NCBI RefSeq assembly: GCF_900116855.1
Contig: NZ_UETD01000004.1
Location: 240,066 to 304,065 of the forward strand
Direction of reading: 5' to 3'
DNA: 64,000 bases
Origin: Ruminococcus flavefaciens
GTDB taxonomy: Bacteria; Bacillota; Clostridia; Oscillospirales; Ruminococcaceae
Made by a program: the position numbers and the translations under genes. Every line of letters starts with the position of its first letter. The stretch's first letter is position 1. Shown one piece after another: positions 17,289 through 25,776 of the stretch. Below the pieces are notes generated by a model that was given only the letters and a program-made list of their open reading frames with translations, was not told the origin of the DNA and searched no databases.

Positions 17289-17304
17289 AAGACCGCGAGG
17301 TCTT
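17289..17304 (+). promoter_or_regulatory. 5'-terminal hairpin of the protein C mRNA
   Basis: AAGACCGCGAGGTCTT: a perfect 6-bp stem closing a GCGA (GNRA-type) loop. Compared with protein A, the stem bases change on both arms so that pairing is kept. Confidence 0.6.
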
Positions 17305-17322
17305 AAATTTAAAGTAAAGGAC

Positions 17323-17646
17323 TTGGAATCAATGAAACACACAATCAAACGCATCACATCACTCGCACTCTCCATCGCACTACTCGGCACAGGAACTATC
17401 ATCACCAAAACAGCAGTTCCCGAGTTCGACACAGCTATCTCAGCAGATGCAGCTAATGTATACGGTCAGAGATATGTTGTAAAAGCAAGCCCCTATCTCA
17501 ATGTCAGGAGCGGACCTTCTATCAATTGCGGTGTGATCGGAAGGATCAATAACAATACGACTATTTATGTTTACGGCTTCTATAATGGCTGGGCTTCGGT
17601 AAGCACAAGCGGTGACGCATGGGTAAATGCGGCATACATCTTCTGA
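17323..17646 (+). CDS. Secreted SH3b-domain protein C (shared-leader family)
   Basis: 107 residues. The leader (MKHTIKRITSLALSIALLGTG, then TKTAVPEFDTAISADA) matches the other family members, above all protein D at 40484-40963. The mature part (from about residue 45) is a single bacterial SH3 domain: YLNVRSGPSINCGVIGRI, TTIYVYGFYNGWASV and DAWVNAAYIF. SH3b modules bind peptidoglycan peptides, so cell-wall association is likely. No enzymatic domain. It lies 148 bp after protein B with its own promoter and terminator. Family leader and SH3b clear, role unknown. Confidence 0.82.
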   Translation: MESMKHTIKRITSLALSIALLGTGTIITKTAVPEFDTAISADAANVYGQRYVVKASPYLNVRSGPSINCGVIGRINNNTTIYVYGFYNGWASVSTSGDAWVNAAYIF

Positions 17647-17655
17647 TAACGATGG

Positions 17656-17686
17656 AAAAGCTCCTCTGATAACAGGGGAGCTTTTT
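17656..17686 (+). terminator. Rho-independent terminator
   Basis: AAAAGCTCCtCTG/CAGgGGAGCTTTTT hairpin with T run after protein C. Confidence 0.85.
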
Positions 17687-17691
17687 ATGCT

Positions 17692-17943
17692 TTAATATTC
17701 ATCATCATCGTCATCGTAGTATCTGTGTTCTGTGTCGTAATTGTCGAAGCTGTGGGACTCGCTGTTCATATAGCGCCTTACGCTCAGTATTACAAGAACT
17801 ATTCCGATGGCAATGACCAGAAATCTTGAAATGAACAGCGATGCTATAAGACCGACGATCCAGATAAGGTTGAGCTTTAAGTCCAGTATATGCCCCTGCT
17901 GCCGGGTAAATCTGCGTTTATTATGTCTATAAGGATCAAACAT
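17692..17943 (-). CDS. Small membrane protein with acidic tail
   Basis: 83 residues: a basic N-terminus (HNKRRFTRQQGH), two closely spaced hydrophobic segments (about residues 24-55, LNLIWIVGLIASLF and FLVIAIGIVLVILSV), and a C-terminus ending in a run of Asp with Tyr (YYDDDDDEY). No family recognised. Supported as a gene by the membrane pattern, basic-then-acidic layout and a purine-rich AAAGGGAAAGGGAT region upstream. Monocistronic. Confidence 0.6.
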   Translation of the reverse strand: MFDPYRHNKRRFTRQQGHILDLKLNLIWIVGLIASLFISRFLVIAIGIVLVILSVRRYMNSESHSFDNYDTEHRYYDDDDDEY

Positions 17944-18017
17944 TTTTATCCCTTTCCCTTTAGTAGTATATTTGATAGTGGAACTGTTATTGATCCTTAT
18001 TATACCGTTATTTCAGT

Positions 18018-18049
18018 CCGCTGTCAAGTGGTTTTCGGCAGCGGTTTTT
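18018..18049 (+). terminator. Possible terminator upstream of gltX
   Basis: CCGCTG...CAGCGG stem followed by TTTTTA, just before the gltX promoter. It would stop plus-strand read-through. Confidence 0.45.
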
Positions 18050-18054
18050 AGTCA

Positions 18055-18083
18055 TTGACTTTGGCGGCGCTATGTGGTATAAT
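18055..18083 (+). promoter_or_regulatory. gltX promoter
   Basis: TTGACT (18055-18060), 17-bp spacer, TATAAT (18078-18083). No T-box leader is seen in the 57 bp that follow. Confidence 0.8.
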
Positions 18084-18140
18084 TAAATAAATATTGCCTG
18101 TATCTATTATGGGCTCAGAATTTACAAAAGGATTGATAAT

Positions 18141-19781
18141 ATGGATTTTAAGGCACTTGCAGAACTTCTTTTCCCCGATGTCAAGGAAACTCCCGAGGAT
18201 ATCGACGCTCGTTTCCCCGAGAGACAGCTCCCCGAGGGCGCCTGCGTTACCCGTATAGGACCCAGTCCCACGGGCTTCGTTCACCTCGGCAACCTCTATA
18301 ACGCTATTATCGGCGAGCGTATCGCTCACCAGTCTAATGGTGTTTTCTACCTCAGAATAGAGGATACCGACAACAAGCGTGAGGTGGAGGGTGCTGTTGA
18401 GACAGTCATCAACGCTATGGACTACTTCGGCGTTCACTTTGATGAGGGCGCTACTGCTGATGGCGACAACGGCAGCTACGGTCCCTACAGACAGCGTCAG
18501 CGCAAGGAGATATACCATGTTTTCGCAAAGCTCCTCACCGAGAGGGGACTTGCTTATCCCTGCTTTATGACTGCCGAGGAGATAGAGGCTGTCCGCGAGC
18601 AGCAGACTGCAAACAAGGAAAATCCCGGAGTTTACGGTAAGTATGCAAAGTGCCGTGACCTTACGATAGACGAGGTAAAGGCAAATATCGCCGAGGGCAA
18701 GGAGTGGGTGCTCCGTTTCAGAGGTCAGGAGACAGGCGAGACCATAGCTGTTGAGGACGCTATCCGCGGCAGGCTGGAGATGCCCAGAAACAACATGGAC
18801 TTCGTTCTCCTCAAGAGCGACGGTATCCCCACATACCACTTCGCCCATGTTATAGATGACCATTTCATGCGCTCGACTCATGTTATCCGCGGCGAGGAGT
18901 GGATATCCTCTCTGCCAATGCACGTTGAGCTGTTCAACACTCTCGGCTGGAAGCAGCCCATATACTGCCATACCGCTACTCTTATGAAGATAGACGGCGA
19001 GACAGGCGGCAAGCGCAAGCTCTCAAAGCGCAAGGACCCTGAGCTGGCACTGGCTTACTATCAGCAGGAGGGCATCAGCAGAGACGCTATTTGGGAGTTC
19101 CTGCTCACTCTCCTCAATTCCAATTACGAGGAATGGCGTATAGCCAATCCCGAGGCTGACTACCATGACTTCCCCTATGCGCTGGACAAGATGTCAGTTT
19201 CGGGCGCTCTGGTGGATCTTGACAAGCTCCGCGATATCTCCAAGAATGTTATCTGCCGTATGCCTGCACAGCAGGTCTGTGACGGCTGGCTGGAGTGGTG
19301 TGAGGAGTACAATGACGAGTACGCAGGTCTTATAAAGAAGTACCCCGAGAGAACTCTTGCTGCTCTCAATGTTGGCAGAGGCGGTGCAAAGCCCAGACGT
19401 GATATCGAAACATGGAAGCAGGCTTGCGACTTCATGAGCTTCTACTACGACGAGACATTCAAGGTGACAGACTCTATGCCCGAGGAGTGCGACGAGGCAA
19501 CCGTTAAGGAGTTCTTCGGAAAGTACCTCGCAACTTATGACCACAGCGACGATTCCGCTGCATGGTTTGATAAGGTAAAGACAATCACCGAGGAGATGGG
19601 CTTCGCTGTAAAGCCCAAGGACTACAAGAAGAACCCCGACCAGTTCAGGGGAAGCATAGTCCACATCACAAATATGCTCCGTATCGCTCTCACAGGACAC
19701 GCCAATGCTCCCGATATCTGGGAAGTCAGCCATGTTCTCGGCGAGGAGATAACACGCAAGCGCCTTCAGGCTTTTTCATAA
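18141..19781 (+). CDS. gltX: Glutamyl-tRNA synthetase
   Basis: 546 residues. GPSPTGFVHLGN (HIGH-type motif, H48), LRIEDTDNKREVEG and KLSKRKDPE (KMSKS-type motif near residue 295) identify a class Ib glutamyl-tRNA synthetase. About 35 residues precede the catalytic start, and the protein is longer than the ~490-residue norm, which agrees with the clostridial variant of the family. It charges tRNA-Glu (possibly also tRNA-Gln, depending on gatCAB elsewhere) with glutamate in the cytoplasm. Own promoter; separated from the next synthetase-like gene by an AT-rich repeat element. Confidence 0.92.
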   Translation: MDFKALAELLFPDVKETPEDIDARFPERQLPEGACVTRIGPSPTGFVHLGNLYNAIIGERIAHQSNGVFYLRIEDTDNKREVEGAVETVINAMDYFGVHFDEGATADGDNGSYGPYRQRQRKEIYHVFAKLLTERGLAYPCFMTAEEIEAVREQQTANKENPGVYGKYAKCRDLTIDEVKANIAEGKEWVLRFRGQETGETIAVEDAIRGRLEMPRNNMDFVLLKSDGIPTYHFAHVIDDHFMRSTHVIRGEEWISSLPMHVELFNTLGWKQPIYCHTATLMKIDGETGGKRKLSKRKDPELALAYYQQEGISRDAIWEFLLTLLNSNYEEWRIANPEADYHDFPYALDKMSVSGALVDLDKLRDISKNVICRMPAQQVCDGWLEWCEEYNDEYAGLIKKYPERTLAALNVGRGGAKPRRDIETWKQACDFMSFYYDETFKVTDSMPEECDEATVKEFFGKYLATYDHSDDSAAWFDKVKTITEEMGFAVKPKDYKKNPDQFRGSIVHITNMLRIALTGHANAPDIWEVSHVLGEEITRKRLQAFS

Positions 19782-19892
19782 TGCATAATTCATAATGCAT
19801 AATGCATAATTAATGGTCGCCTGAAATTATTCAAATCCGTCCGCGATAGCGGACACCACAATTATGAATTATGAATTCTTAATTATGAATTA
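19782..19892. repeat. MITE-like AT-rich element with terminal inverted repeats
   Basis: About 110 bp: the left end carries ATAATTCATAATGCAT-type repeats and the right end the inverse (AATTATGAATTATGAATTC). The centre has a GTCCGC-GATA-GCGGAC hairpin. It fills the gltX/MetRS-like spacer exactly. Similar ATTATGCATTATGAATTATG sequence occurs at 43473-43505. Confidence 0.55.
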
Positions 19893-19910
19893 TATAAAGA
19901 GGTAATAAAA

Positions 19911-21920
19911 ATGTCAGATAAAAAGGAAAAGAAGAATTTTGAGATACCCCGTCCTGTGTTCCCGAAAAGATGTATCGTCACAGGCGGTATGCCATACGGC
20001 AATAAGGAGCTCCACTTCGGTCATGTGGGCGGTATGTTCGTTTTTGCGGACACCTTCGCCCGTTTCATGCGCGACCGTATAGGCAAGGACAACGTTATAT
20101 TCGTGGGCGGTACAGACTGCTACGGCTCTCCCATTGCAGAGGGCTGGCGCGTAAAGGTGAAGAACGGCGAGTTCGAGGGCTCACTTGAGGACTTCGTTCA
20201 GAGAAACCACGACAAGCAGAAGGAGACTCTCGATGCTTACGGCATCTCTCCCAATCTGTTCGCAGCTTCCGGTCTGGGACGCTCCAAGGAGATACACGCA
20301 TCGGTCACCGACCGTTTCATCAGCTCTCTCCACAAGAAGGGACAGCTGGACCGCATAACCACCATGCAGTTCTTCGATGAGAAGGCTGGTGTGTTCCTCA
20401 ACGGCAGACAGGTAATCGGAAAGTGCCCCGTTGACGGCTGTACTTCCGAAAAGGGCTACGCAGATGAGTGCGATATGGGCCATCAGTATATGCCCGAGAA
20501 CCTCATCAACCCCGTCAGCACCCTGACAGGCGAGACTCCCACAATGAAGCCCGTTACCAACTGGTATTTCAAGCTCCGCGACTACGAGCAGCTCATGAAG
20601 GACTGGGTGGAGGAGCTCAAAAAGCGCAAGGACATCCGTCCCGTTGTGTGGAAGACCATTGACGAGTTCCTCAAAAACCCCGTTATCTACATAAAGCGCG
20701 AGTTTGAGGAAAAGTACATGGAGCTGAAAGACTCCATGCCTGCTCATGAATACCTTGAGGAGCCCAAGAAGCCCTCATTTACAATAGAATTCACAAAGCT
20801 TTCCGACTGCGATGAAGCCTGCCGCATACTCACCGAGAACGGCATACGCTACCGTACCGGAAAGACTCTCGTTCCTTTCCGCCTTACAGGCAATATCGAG
20901 TGGGGCGTTCCCGCTCCCGTAATGGACGGCGTTGACGGTCTTACCGTCTGGGTATGGCCTGAGTCCCTTTGGGCTCCTATCTCGTTCACAGAGACATATC
21001 TGGAGTCCATCGGCCATGACACTAACGAGTGGAAGGACTACTGGTGCAGCAAGGAATCAACTGTATATCAGTTCATCGGTCAGGACAACATCTACTTCTA
21101 CGGAATTGCCGAGCCTGCTATGTGGATGGCTCAGCAGGAGAGCGATATCAAGACTGCCGACCCTGCCGAGGGAGAGCTCCAGATGCCTGTTATCGTGGCA
21201 AATCACCATATTCTTTTCCTCGACAAGAAGGCTTCCAGCTCGGGCGCTGTAAAGCCTCCTATGGCTGACGACCTGCTCAAGCACTATACTCCCGAGCAGC
21301 TCCGTATGCACTGGCTGGGACTTGGTCTGGGTCAGCGCTCCGTAAGCTTCATGCCCAAGCCCTACAACCCCGACGCCAAGCCCGAGGACGCGGATCCTGT
21401 TGTTAAGGACGGTCTGCTCCTCTCGAATGTATACAACCGTATGATAAGAACTGCTTTCTATACCGCTCAGAAGGAGCTGGACGGCATCATGCCCGACAAC
21501 GCTCCCGAGGAGAAGTTCCGCGAGGAGGCAAAGAAGGCTGTGCTTGACTACGAGAGGCATATGTCCAAGTTCGCATTCCACCAGTGTACCTACGTTCTGG
21601 ACAGCTATATCCGCAACGGAAGCAAGTACATGGCTAAGGCTCTCACAGGCGACTATCCCGACAAGGAAGTGCTGAAGCAGTCCCTTGCCAACCTGTTCTA
21701 CATGATAAGGATAGCAGGTGTGCTCCTGCACCCCATGGCTCCCTTCGGCACAGAGAAGCTTCGCGAGTATCTGGAGGTCGACGAGCGTATCTGGTCATGG
21801 GATACTATCCTTGAGCCTGTGAACTACTTCACAGGCGAGAACCACAAGCTGAAGTTCCTGCCTCCCAGAACGGATTTCTTCACCCGTCACGAGAGCCAGT
21901 TCGCTGCGGCTGAGGAATAA
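19911..21920 (+). CDS. Divergent methionyl-tRNA-synthetase-like class I tRNA ligase
   Basis: 669 residues with the overall MetRS layout: CIVTGGMPYGNKELHFGHVGG (HFGH at 35-38), a zinc-knuckle-like region (GKCPVDGC...ADECDMG), NIEWGVPAP, WVWPESLWAP and QFIGQDNIYFYG. The expected KMSKS loop reads KASSS (residues 440-444), and the usual GTDEHG-type motif is GTDCYG, so two conserved active-site elements are altered. No C-terminal tRNA-binding (Arc1/CsaA-type) domain. It may be a second MetRS with changed kinetics or a repurposed paralogue. RBS AGAGGT. Downstream hairpin at 21932. Confidence 0.8.
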   Translation: MSDKKEKKNFEIPRPVFPKRCIVTGGMPYGNKELHFGHVGGMFVFADTFARFMRDRIGKDNVIFVGGTDCYGSPIAEGWRVKVKNGEFEGSLEDFVQRNHDKQKETLDAYGISPNLFAASGLGRSKEIHASVTDRFISSLHKKGQLDRITTMQFFDEKAGVFLNGRQVIGKCPVDGCTSEKGYADECDMGHQYMPENLINPVSTLTGETPTMKPVTNWYFKLRDYEQLMKDWVEELKKRKDIRPVVWKTIDEFLKNPVIYIKREFEEKYMELKDSMPAHEYLEEPKKPSFTIEFTKLSDCDEACRILTENGIRYRTGKTLVPFRLTGNIEWGVPAPVMDGVDGLTVWVWPESLWAPISFTETYLESIGHDTNEWKDYWCSKESTVYQFIGQDNIYFYGIAEPAMWMAQQESDIKTADPAEGELQMPVIVANHHILFLDKKASSSGAVKPPMADDLLKHYTPEQLRMHWLGLGLGQRSVSFMPKPYNPDAKPEDADPVVKDGLLLSNVYNRMIRTAFYTAQKELDGIMPDNAPEEKFREEAKKAVLDYERHMSKFAFHQCTYVLDSYIRNGSKYMAKALTGDYPDKEVLKQSLANLFYMIRIAGVLLHPMAPFGTEKLREYLEVDERIWSWDTILEPVNYFTGENHKLKFLPPRTDFFTRHESQFAAAEE

Positions 21921-21931
21921 TAAGTATCATG

Positions 21932-21955
21932 AGGAACGCCTTTTTCGGCGTTCCT
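21932..21955 (+). terminator. Terminator-like hairpin
   Basis: A 9-bp stem AGGAACGCC/GGCGTTCCT with a TTTTTC loop, 11 bp after the stop codon. The trailing T run is poor. Confidence 0.55.
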
Positions 21956-22024
21956 TATCGTTAACTGAGGGTAAACGAAGTATTGCATTGCTCCTGATAA
22001 TAACACTGAAATGAGAAATAGGAT

Positions 22025-22744
22025 ATGAAACACAGCCAAATAAACGAAAGTACAAAAAAATGGAGAATATTCCGGATAAAGGTCAGTATCTGTATCGGAC
22101 TTATGATAGCCGTGCTGGTCATATCACTGTTACAGAGAGCGGATATGCCGCCAATTATGACAGGGGAGCAGGGCTTACGGGAAGTTTCACATTTTTTTCT
22201 GAAACGAATTATCCTTTCTGTCGCCAAAGAATTTGTCATTGCAGTGATCATTCTGGTGCTGATGATTCTTCTCGTAGGGGAGAGAAATCGCCATACTAAA
22301 AAGCAAAAAGCTATTTTTAGTTTGACGTTTATCGTTATATTCCTATTTATTGAACTGCTGACTGTAAGAAGTGACCCTTTCAGACCCCAGCTTGACAAAA
22401 ACGGATATCCGTTAACAAGGAATATACGATATATAGCCTTTGAAGCTGATGTTCTCAGAGATATCAGATATGGCGAGACTGTTGAGACCGAGGCGGTGGG
22501 CTGCTATATTTCAAATAAGGAATATACGAAAATAATGAGATGGAGCAGACACGGAACAAAACGTGATACAATGGCGGACTACTGCGATTATCACGTTATT
22601 AAGAACGGAAACGGAGAAGACATCGCTCAGATATCACTGGGAGAGGCTTTGGGATCGGAGCTTGCTATTGACCCCGAAAAGACCTATACAGTCAGGCTCT
22701 ATAAGCATTCGGGACTTTTGGCTTCCATTGAGGAAAAACAGTGA
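22025..22744 (+). CDS. Hypothetical membrane protein
   Basis: 239 residues with three hydrophobic segments (about residues 20-37, 64-84 and 95-110) and a soluble C-terminal half (about 120-239) with a mixed beta pattern (RYIAFEADVLRDI, EAVGCYISNKEY, KTYTVRLYKHSG). AT content is higher than in neighbouring genes and codon use looks less biased, which may mean a recently gained or weakly expressed gene. The ribosome site is poor (AGGAT). Family not recognised, no functional clue from neighbours. Confidence 0.6.
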   Translation: MKHSQINESTKKWRIFRIKVSICIGLMIAVLVISLLQRADMPPIMTGEQGLREVSHFFLKRIILSVAKEFVIAVIILVLMILLVGERNRHTKKQKAIFSLTFIVIFLFIELLTVRSDPFRPQLDKNGYPLTRNIRYIAFEADVLRDIRYGETVETEAVGCYISNKEYTKIMRWSRHGTKRDTMADYCDYHVIKNGNGEDIAQISLGEALGSELAIDPEKTYTVRLYKHSGLLASIEEKQ

Positions 22745-22801
22745 TTTGAAAGCGAATGTCAACATGGGATCAGCTCTGTTTTGTGGAGTGCAAAAAAATC
22801 C

Positions 22802-22830
22802 TTGCGTTTTAGTCGGATTTATTGTATAAT
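22802..22830 (+). promoter_or_regulatory. Promoter of the cysteine-synthase-like operon
   Basis: TTGCGT (22802-22807), 17-bp spacer, TATAAT (22825-22830). A small GGCT-GTAA-AGCC hairpin lies in the leader. I see no S-box, T-box or cysteine-responsive motif. Confidence 0.7.
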
Positions 22831-22881
22831 AGTAATGTTATGTGACTATCAGGCTGTAAAGCCATCTAAGGAGAACTGTCA

Positions 22882-23811
22882 ATGATATACAATAATATTC
22901 TTGAAGCAATGGGTCATACTCCCATGATAAAGCTCAACCGTATGAACAAAAAGGGCAATGCCGACGTACTCGTAAAGTTCGAGGGACTCAACGTGGGCGG
23001 TTCCATTAAGACCCGTACCGCTTACAATATGATACGCCATGCCGAAATGGAGGGAAAGATCAACGAGAATACCATAATCGTTGAGCCTACCAGCGGCAAT
23101 CAGGGCATAGGTCTCGCTCTTGTGGGAGCTGTTAAGGGATACAGGACAATTATCATCATGCCCGATTCCGTCAGCGAGGAGCGCCGCAAGCTGGTCAACC
23201 ACTACGGTGCAGAGGTAAAGCTCATCCACGATGACGGCGATATCGGCAAGTGCATTCAGGAGTGTCTCGATACTGCTCTGAGAATGGCTGAGGAGGACGA
23301 GAATGTGTTCGTGCCCCAGCAGTTTGCCAATGTTAACAATATAGGCGCACACAAGTATCACACAGCCCTTGAGATTCTGGAGCAGTCTGCGGTGAAGATA
23401 GACGGCTTCTGCTCGGGAATAGGCACAGGCGGTACTATAACAGGTATCGGCGAGGCTCTCAAGGCTCAGTATCCGGATATGGTCATATGGGCTGTTGAAC
23501 CCGAGAATGCTGCTATCCTTGCAGGCGGCAACATCGGCACTCATCTCCAGATGGGCATAGGCGACGGAATAATCCCCGATATACTTAATCAGAACATATA
23601 TGATGATATCTATATAGTTACCGACGAGGAGGCTATACAGACCGCTAAGGACTTGGCTTCCAAGGAGGGAATAATGTGCGGTATCTCCAGCGGCACAAAT
23701 GTTGCGGCAGCTCTGAAGCTTGCCGAGAAGCTGGGTGAGGGCAAGACAGTCGTTACTATCCTTCCCGATACTGCCGAGAGATACTTCTCAACACCTTTAT
23801 TTGAGGACTAA
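22882..23811 (+). CDS. cysK: Cysteine-synthase-family PLP enzyme (O-acetylserine sulfhydrylase-like)
   Basis: 309 residues, usual CysK length. EAMGHTPMIKLNRM, GGSIKTRTA (PLP lysine in the SIK motif), EPTSGNQGIGLA (substrate loop), GIGTGGTITGIGEAL (phosphate-binding glycines), EPENAAIL and ISSGTNVAAA give a fold-type II beta-replacement enzyme. Two motifs differ from classical CysK: the PLP motif is GGSIKTR rather than NPxxSVKDR, and the loop has N-Q-G instead of N-T-G. It would make cysteine from O-acetylserine and sulfide, but another nucleophile or acceptor is possible. The next gene, 33 bp on, is a flavin-binding PNPOx-like protein. Confidence 0.82.
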   Translation: MIYNNILEAMGHTPMIKLNRMNKKGNADVLVKFEGLNVGGSIKTRTAYNMIRHAEMEGKINENTIIVEPTSGNQGIGLALVGAVKGYRTIIIMPDSVSEERRKLVNHYGAEVKLIHDDGDIGKCIQECLDTALRMAEEDENVFVPQQFANVNNIGAHKYHTALEILEQSAVKIDGFCSGIGTGGTITGIGEALKAQYPDMVIWAVEPENAAILAGGNIGTHLQMGIGDGIIPDILNQNIYDDIYIVTDEEAIQTAKDLASKEGIMCGISSGTNVAAALKLAEKLGEGKTVVTILPDTAERYFSTPLFED

Positions 23812-23844
23812 TAAGCACGGAATGTGCATAAGGAGGTATATTTT

Positions 23845-24240
23845 ATGAGCAAACTCAATGATTTTCTCACCGAAGCAGGAGTTTTCTTCCTGGCTACAAA
23901 GGACGGCGACCAGCCTAAGCTGAGACCACTCGGTCTCCATATGGAAATGGACGGAAAGGTTCTTTTCGGCGTGGGAGACTTCAAGGACGTTTACAAGCAG
24001 CTCGTTGCTTCGCCCCTCTGCGAGATAGCTGCCTGCAAGCCTGACGGAAAGTGGCTCCGCTACACAGGAAAGGCTGTATTCGAGACTGACCCCAAGTACG
24101 CAGAGGCTGCTCTGGACGGTGCTCCTCACCTCAGAGACATTTACAACGACAAGACAGGAAACAAGATGATGATATTCCGTCTTGAGGACGCAAAGGCTGT
24201 TATCATCCCCGTTATGGGCGAGGGCGAGAGCATACTGTAA
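23845..24240 (+). CDS. Pyridoxamine 5'-phosphate oxidase-like FMN protein
   Basis: 131 residues from ATG 23845, which follows AAGGAGG at ideal spacing (an upstream in-frame start adds only seven residues without an RBS). Split-barrel flavin-binding family: LATKDGDQPKLRPLGLHMEMDG at the N-terminus, VYKQLVASPLCEIAACKPDG and WLRYTGKAVFETD. Such small proteins bind FMN or F420 and act as reductases of unknown substrates; they are not true PdxH. Same transcript as the cysteine-synthase-like gene. Role unknown. Confidence 0.8.
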   Translation: MSKLNDFLTEAGVFFLATKDGDQPKLRPLGLHMEMDGKVLFGVGDFKDVYKQLVASPLCEIAACKPDGKWLRYTGKAVFETDPKYAEAALDGAPHLRDIYNDKTGNKMMIFRLEDAKAVIIPVMGEGESIL

Positions 24241-24261
24241 CAGCTGATTTAGCTGAGAGTT

Positions 24262-24360
24262 GAGAGTTATGGTGCCGCCTGCGGCAACAATATTTAAATA
24301 CTGTGAGCGAAGCGAACACAGTAACTATTCACTATTCAATATTCACTTTTCACTGTTAAC
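24262..24360. repeat. AT-rich intergenic repeat patch
   Basis: Contains GCCGCCTGCGGC, a CTGTG-AGCGAAGCGAA-CACAG hairpin and repeated TTCACTATTCAATATTCACTTTTCAC, the same style of direct repeat as at 39833-39915 (GTGAATAGTGAATAGTG). No coding potential seen. Confidence 0.4.
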
Positions 24361-24396
24361 ACTTGCGCTGAATTACGATTAGTCTTAGCTGCTGTG

Positions 24397-24434
24397 TAAA
24401 ATGCCCCGAGGCGAAATGCTTCGGGGCTGTTTTT
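24397..24434 (-). terminator. Terminator of the MATE gene
   Basis: GCCCCGA/TCGGGGC stem, with A-rich sequence on the left serving as a T run on the minus strand. Confidence 0.75.
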
Positions 24435-25776
24435 ATCTTGTGGGAAGGGGACTCAGAGTCTCCGTCCATTTTTTTCTCATGCTCAGCACAAACATGGTTA
24501 TTCCGACTACAGCTGTTATAGCTTCCGCTGCGGGTACCGTTGCCCACACCCATGTCATGCTGCGGAGTATGTATGCGGTAATTGCTATGGGTATCACCAG
24601 CACTGTTCCGCGGAGCAGGGAGATCATCTGCGCCCGTCCGGGCTTTTCCATAGAGGTGAAGTATATGGAGAATACGGAATTGACTCCCATGAACGGCATG
24701 AACAGGAAGTATTCGCGCAGACCCTTTTCAGCTATGCTCCTGAAGCCCTCATGGCTCTCACTGTTGAATGCTCCCACGATGCGGGAGGTACCCAGAAATA
24801 CAGCGGCATATGCCAGAACCGAGAATATAAGCGCTGTAGTCATGGCGAGACGCAGTACATAGCTTATCGCCTGACTGTCATTGCGTCCGTGATATCGGCA
24901 CATCAGCGGCTGGATACCGCTGGCGATGCCTGCGAATATGGCTGTGAAAACTATTGCCGTGTTGGCGATGACTCCGTATGCAGCTATACCCGTATTGCCT
25001 GAGATACGGTAGATGACGAAGTTGAATATCATTATGACAACTCCGCCCGATACCTCGGACAGGAAGGAGTGAAGTCCCAGTGAGACTATCTCTTTTATAG
25101 TGCCAAATGACGGAAGCATCGCTCTGAGACTGAATGCATTCCAGCCCGTTATAACGTGTATGCTCATCACCGCCATGCTGACAAAGGGTGCGATGCAGGT
25201 TGCAAGAGCTGCGCCGCTCATTCCCATATCAAGGCGGAAAATAAAGACGTAATCAAGTATGACATTGACAAGGCTACCGCTCAGCAGTCCCAGCATAGCC
25301 AGCCTCGGTGCGCTGTCGTTGCGCATGAAGCAGGCCATGAGGTTATTCATAAGAAAAGCGGGTGAAAAGAGAAGGACCTTCTTTATGTAGCTGTGAGACA
25401 TTGCGAAGATACTTGCGTCCGCTCCCAGCAGGCGGGTGACCTGCTTTGAGAAGAATATGCCCAGTATCTCAAAAACTGCCGCAATGGCAAGCATGGCAAA
25501 GAAGGCGTTTGTGTAGACAGCATCGGTCTCTTTTCGTTCCGTCCGACAGTACAGCATGGAGAACTTGCTTCCGCCGCCCATTCCCAGCATCAGTCCGAAA
25601 CCGTTCAGAAAGTTGAAAACAGGCAGTGACAGGTTAAGTGCGGCAAGTCCTTCAGACCCCATCCCCTTAGAAATAAAAAGTGTATCGATAAGAATATATA
25701 CCGATACACCTAAAGAGCTGATAACATTCGCCAATATGTACTTGAAAAACACAAGCCGTATTGGTTTTTTATCCAT
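24433..25776 (-). CDS. MATE-family efflux transporter
   Basis: 447 residues with about twelve hydrophobic segments in two similar halves. Family features include SLGVSVYILIDTLFISKGMGSEGLAALNLSLP in the first helices, GMGGGSKFSML, MSGAALATCIA and GIASGIQPLMCRYHGR at the start of the second half. MATE proteins export cationic drugs or metabolites using Na+ or H+ gradients. The substrate cannot be predicted. Monocistronic, with a terminator directly at its end. Confidence 0.88.
   Translation of the reverse strand: MDKKPIRLVFFKYILANVISSLGVSVYILIDTLFISKGMGSEGLAALNLSLPVFNFLNGFGLMLGMGGGSKFSMLYCRTERKETDAVYTNAFFAMLAIAAVFEILGIFFSKQVTRLLGADASIFAMSHSYIKKVLLFSPAFLMNNLMACFMRNDSAPRLAMLGLLSGSLVNVILDYVFIFRLDMGMSGAALATCIAPFVSMAVMSIHVITGWNAFSLRAMLPSFGTIKEIVSLGLHSFLSEVSGGVVIMIFNFVIYRISGNTGIAAYGVIANTAIVFTAIFAGIASGIQPLMCRYHGRNDSQAISYVLRLAMTTALIFSVLAYAAVFLGTSRIVGAFNSESHEGFRSIAEKGLREYFLFMPFMGVNSVFSIYFTSMEKPGRAQMISLLRGTVLVIPIAITAYILRSMTWVWATVPAAEAITAVVGITMFVLSMRKKWTETLSPLPTR

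Noticed and set aside
18141..21920. T-box leader in front of the synthetase genes
   Set aside because: The gltX leader is only 57 bp after the -10 box, and the second spacer is filled by the AT-rich element; no T-box sequence or specifier stem is visible.
22025..22744. Assigning a family to the AT-richer membrane protein
   Set aside because: No motif is clear enough; left as hypothetical.
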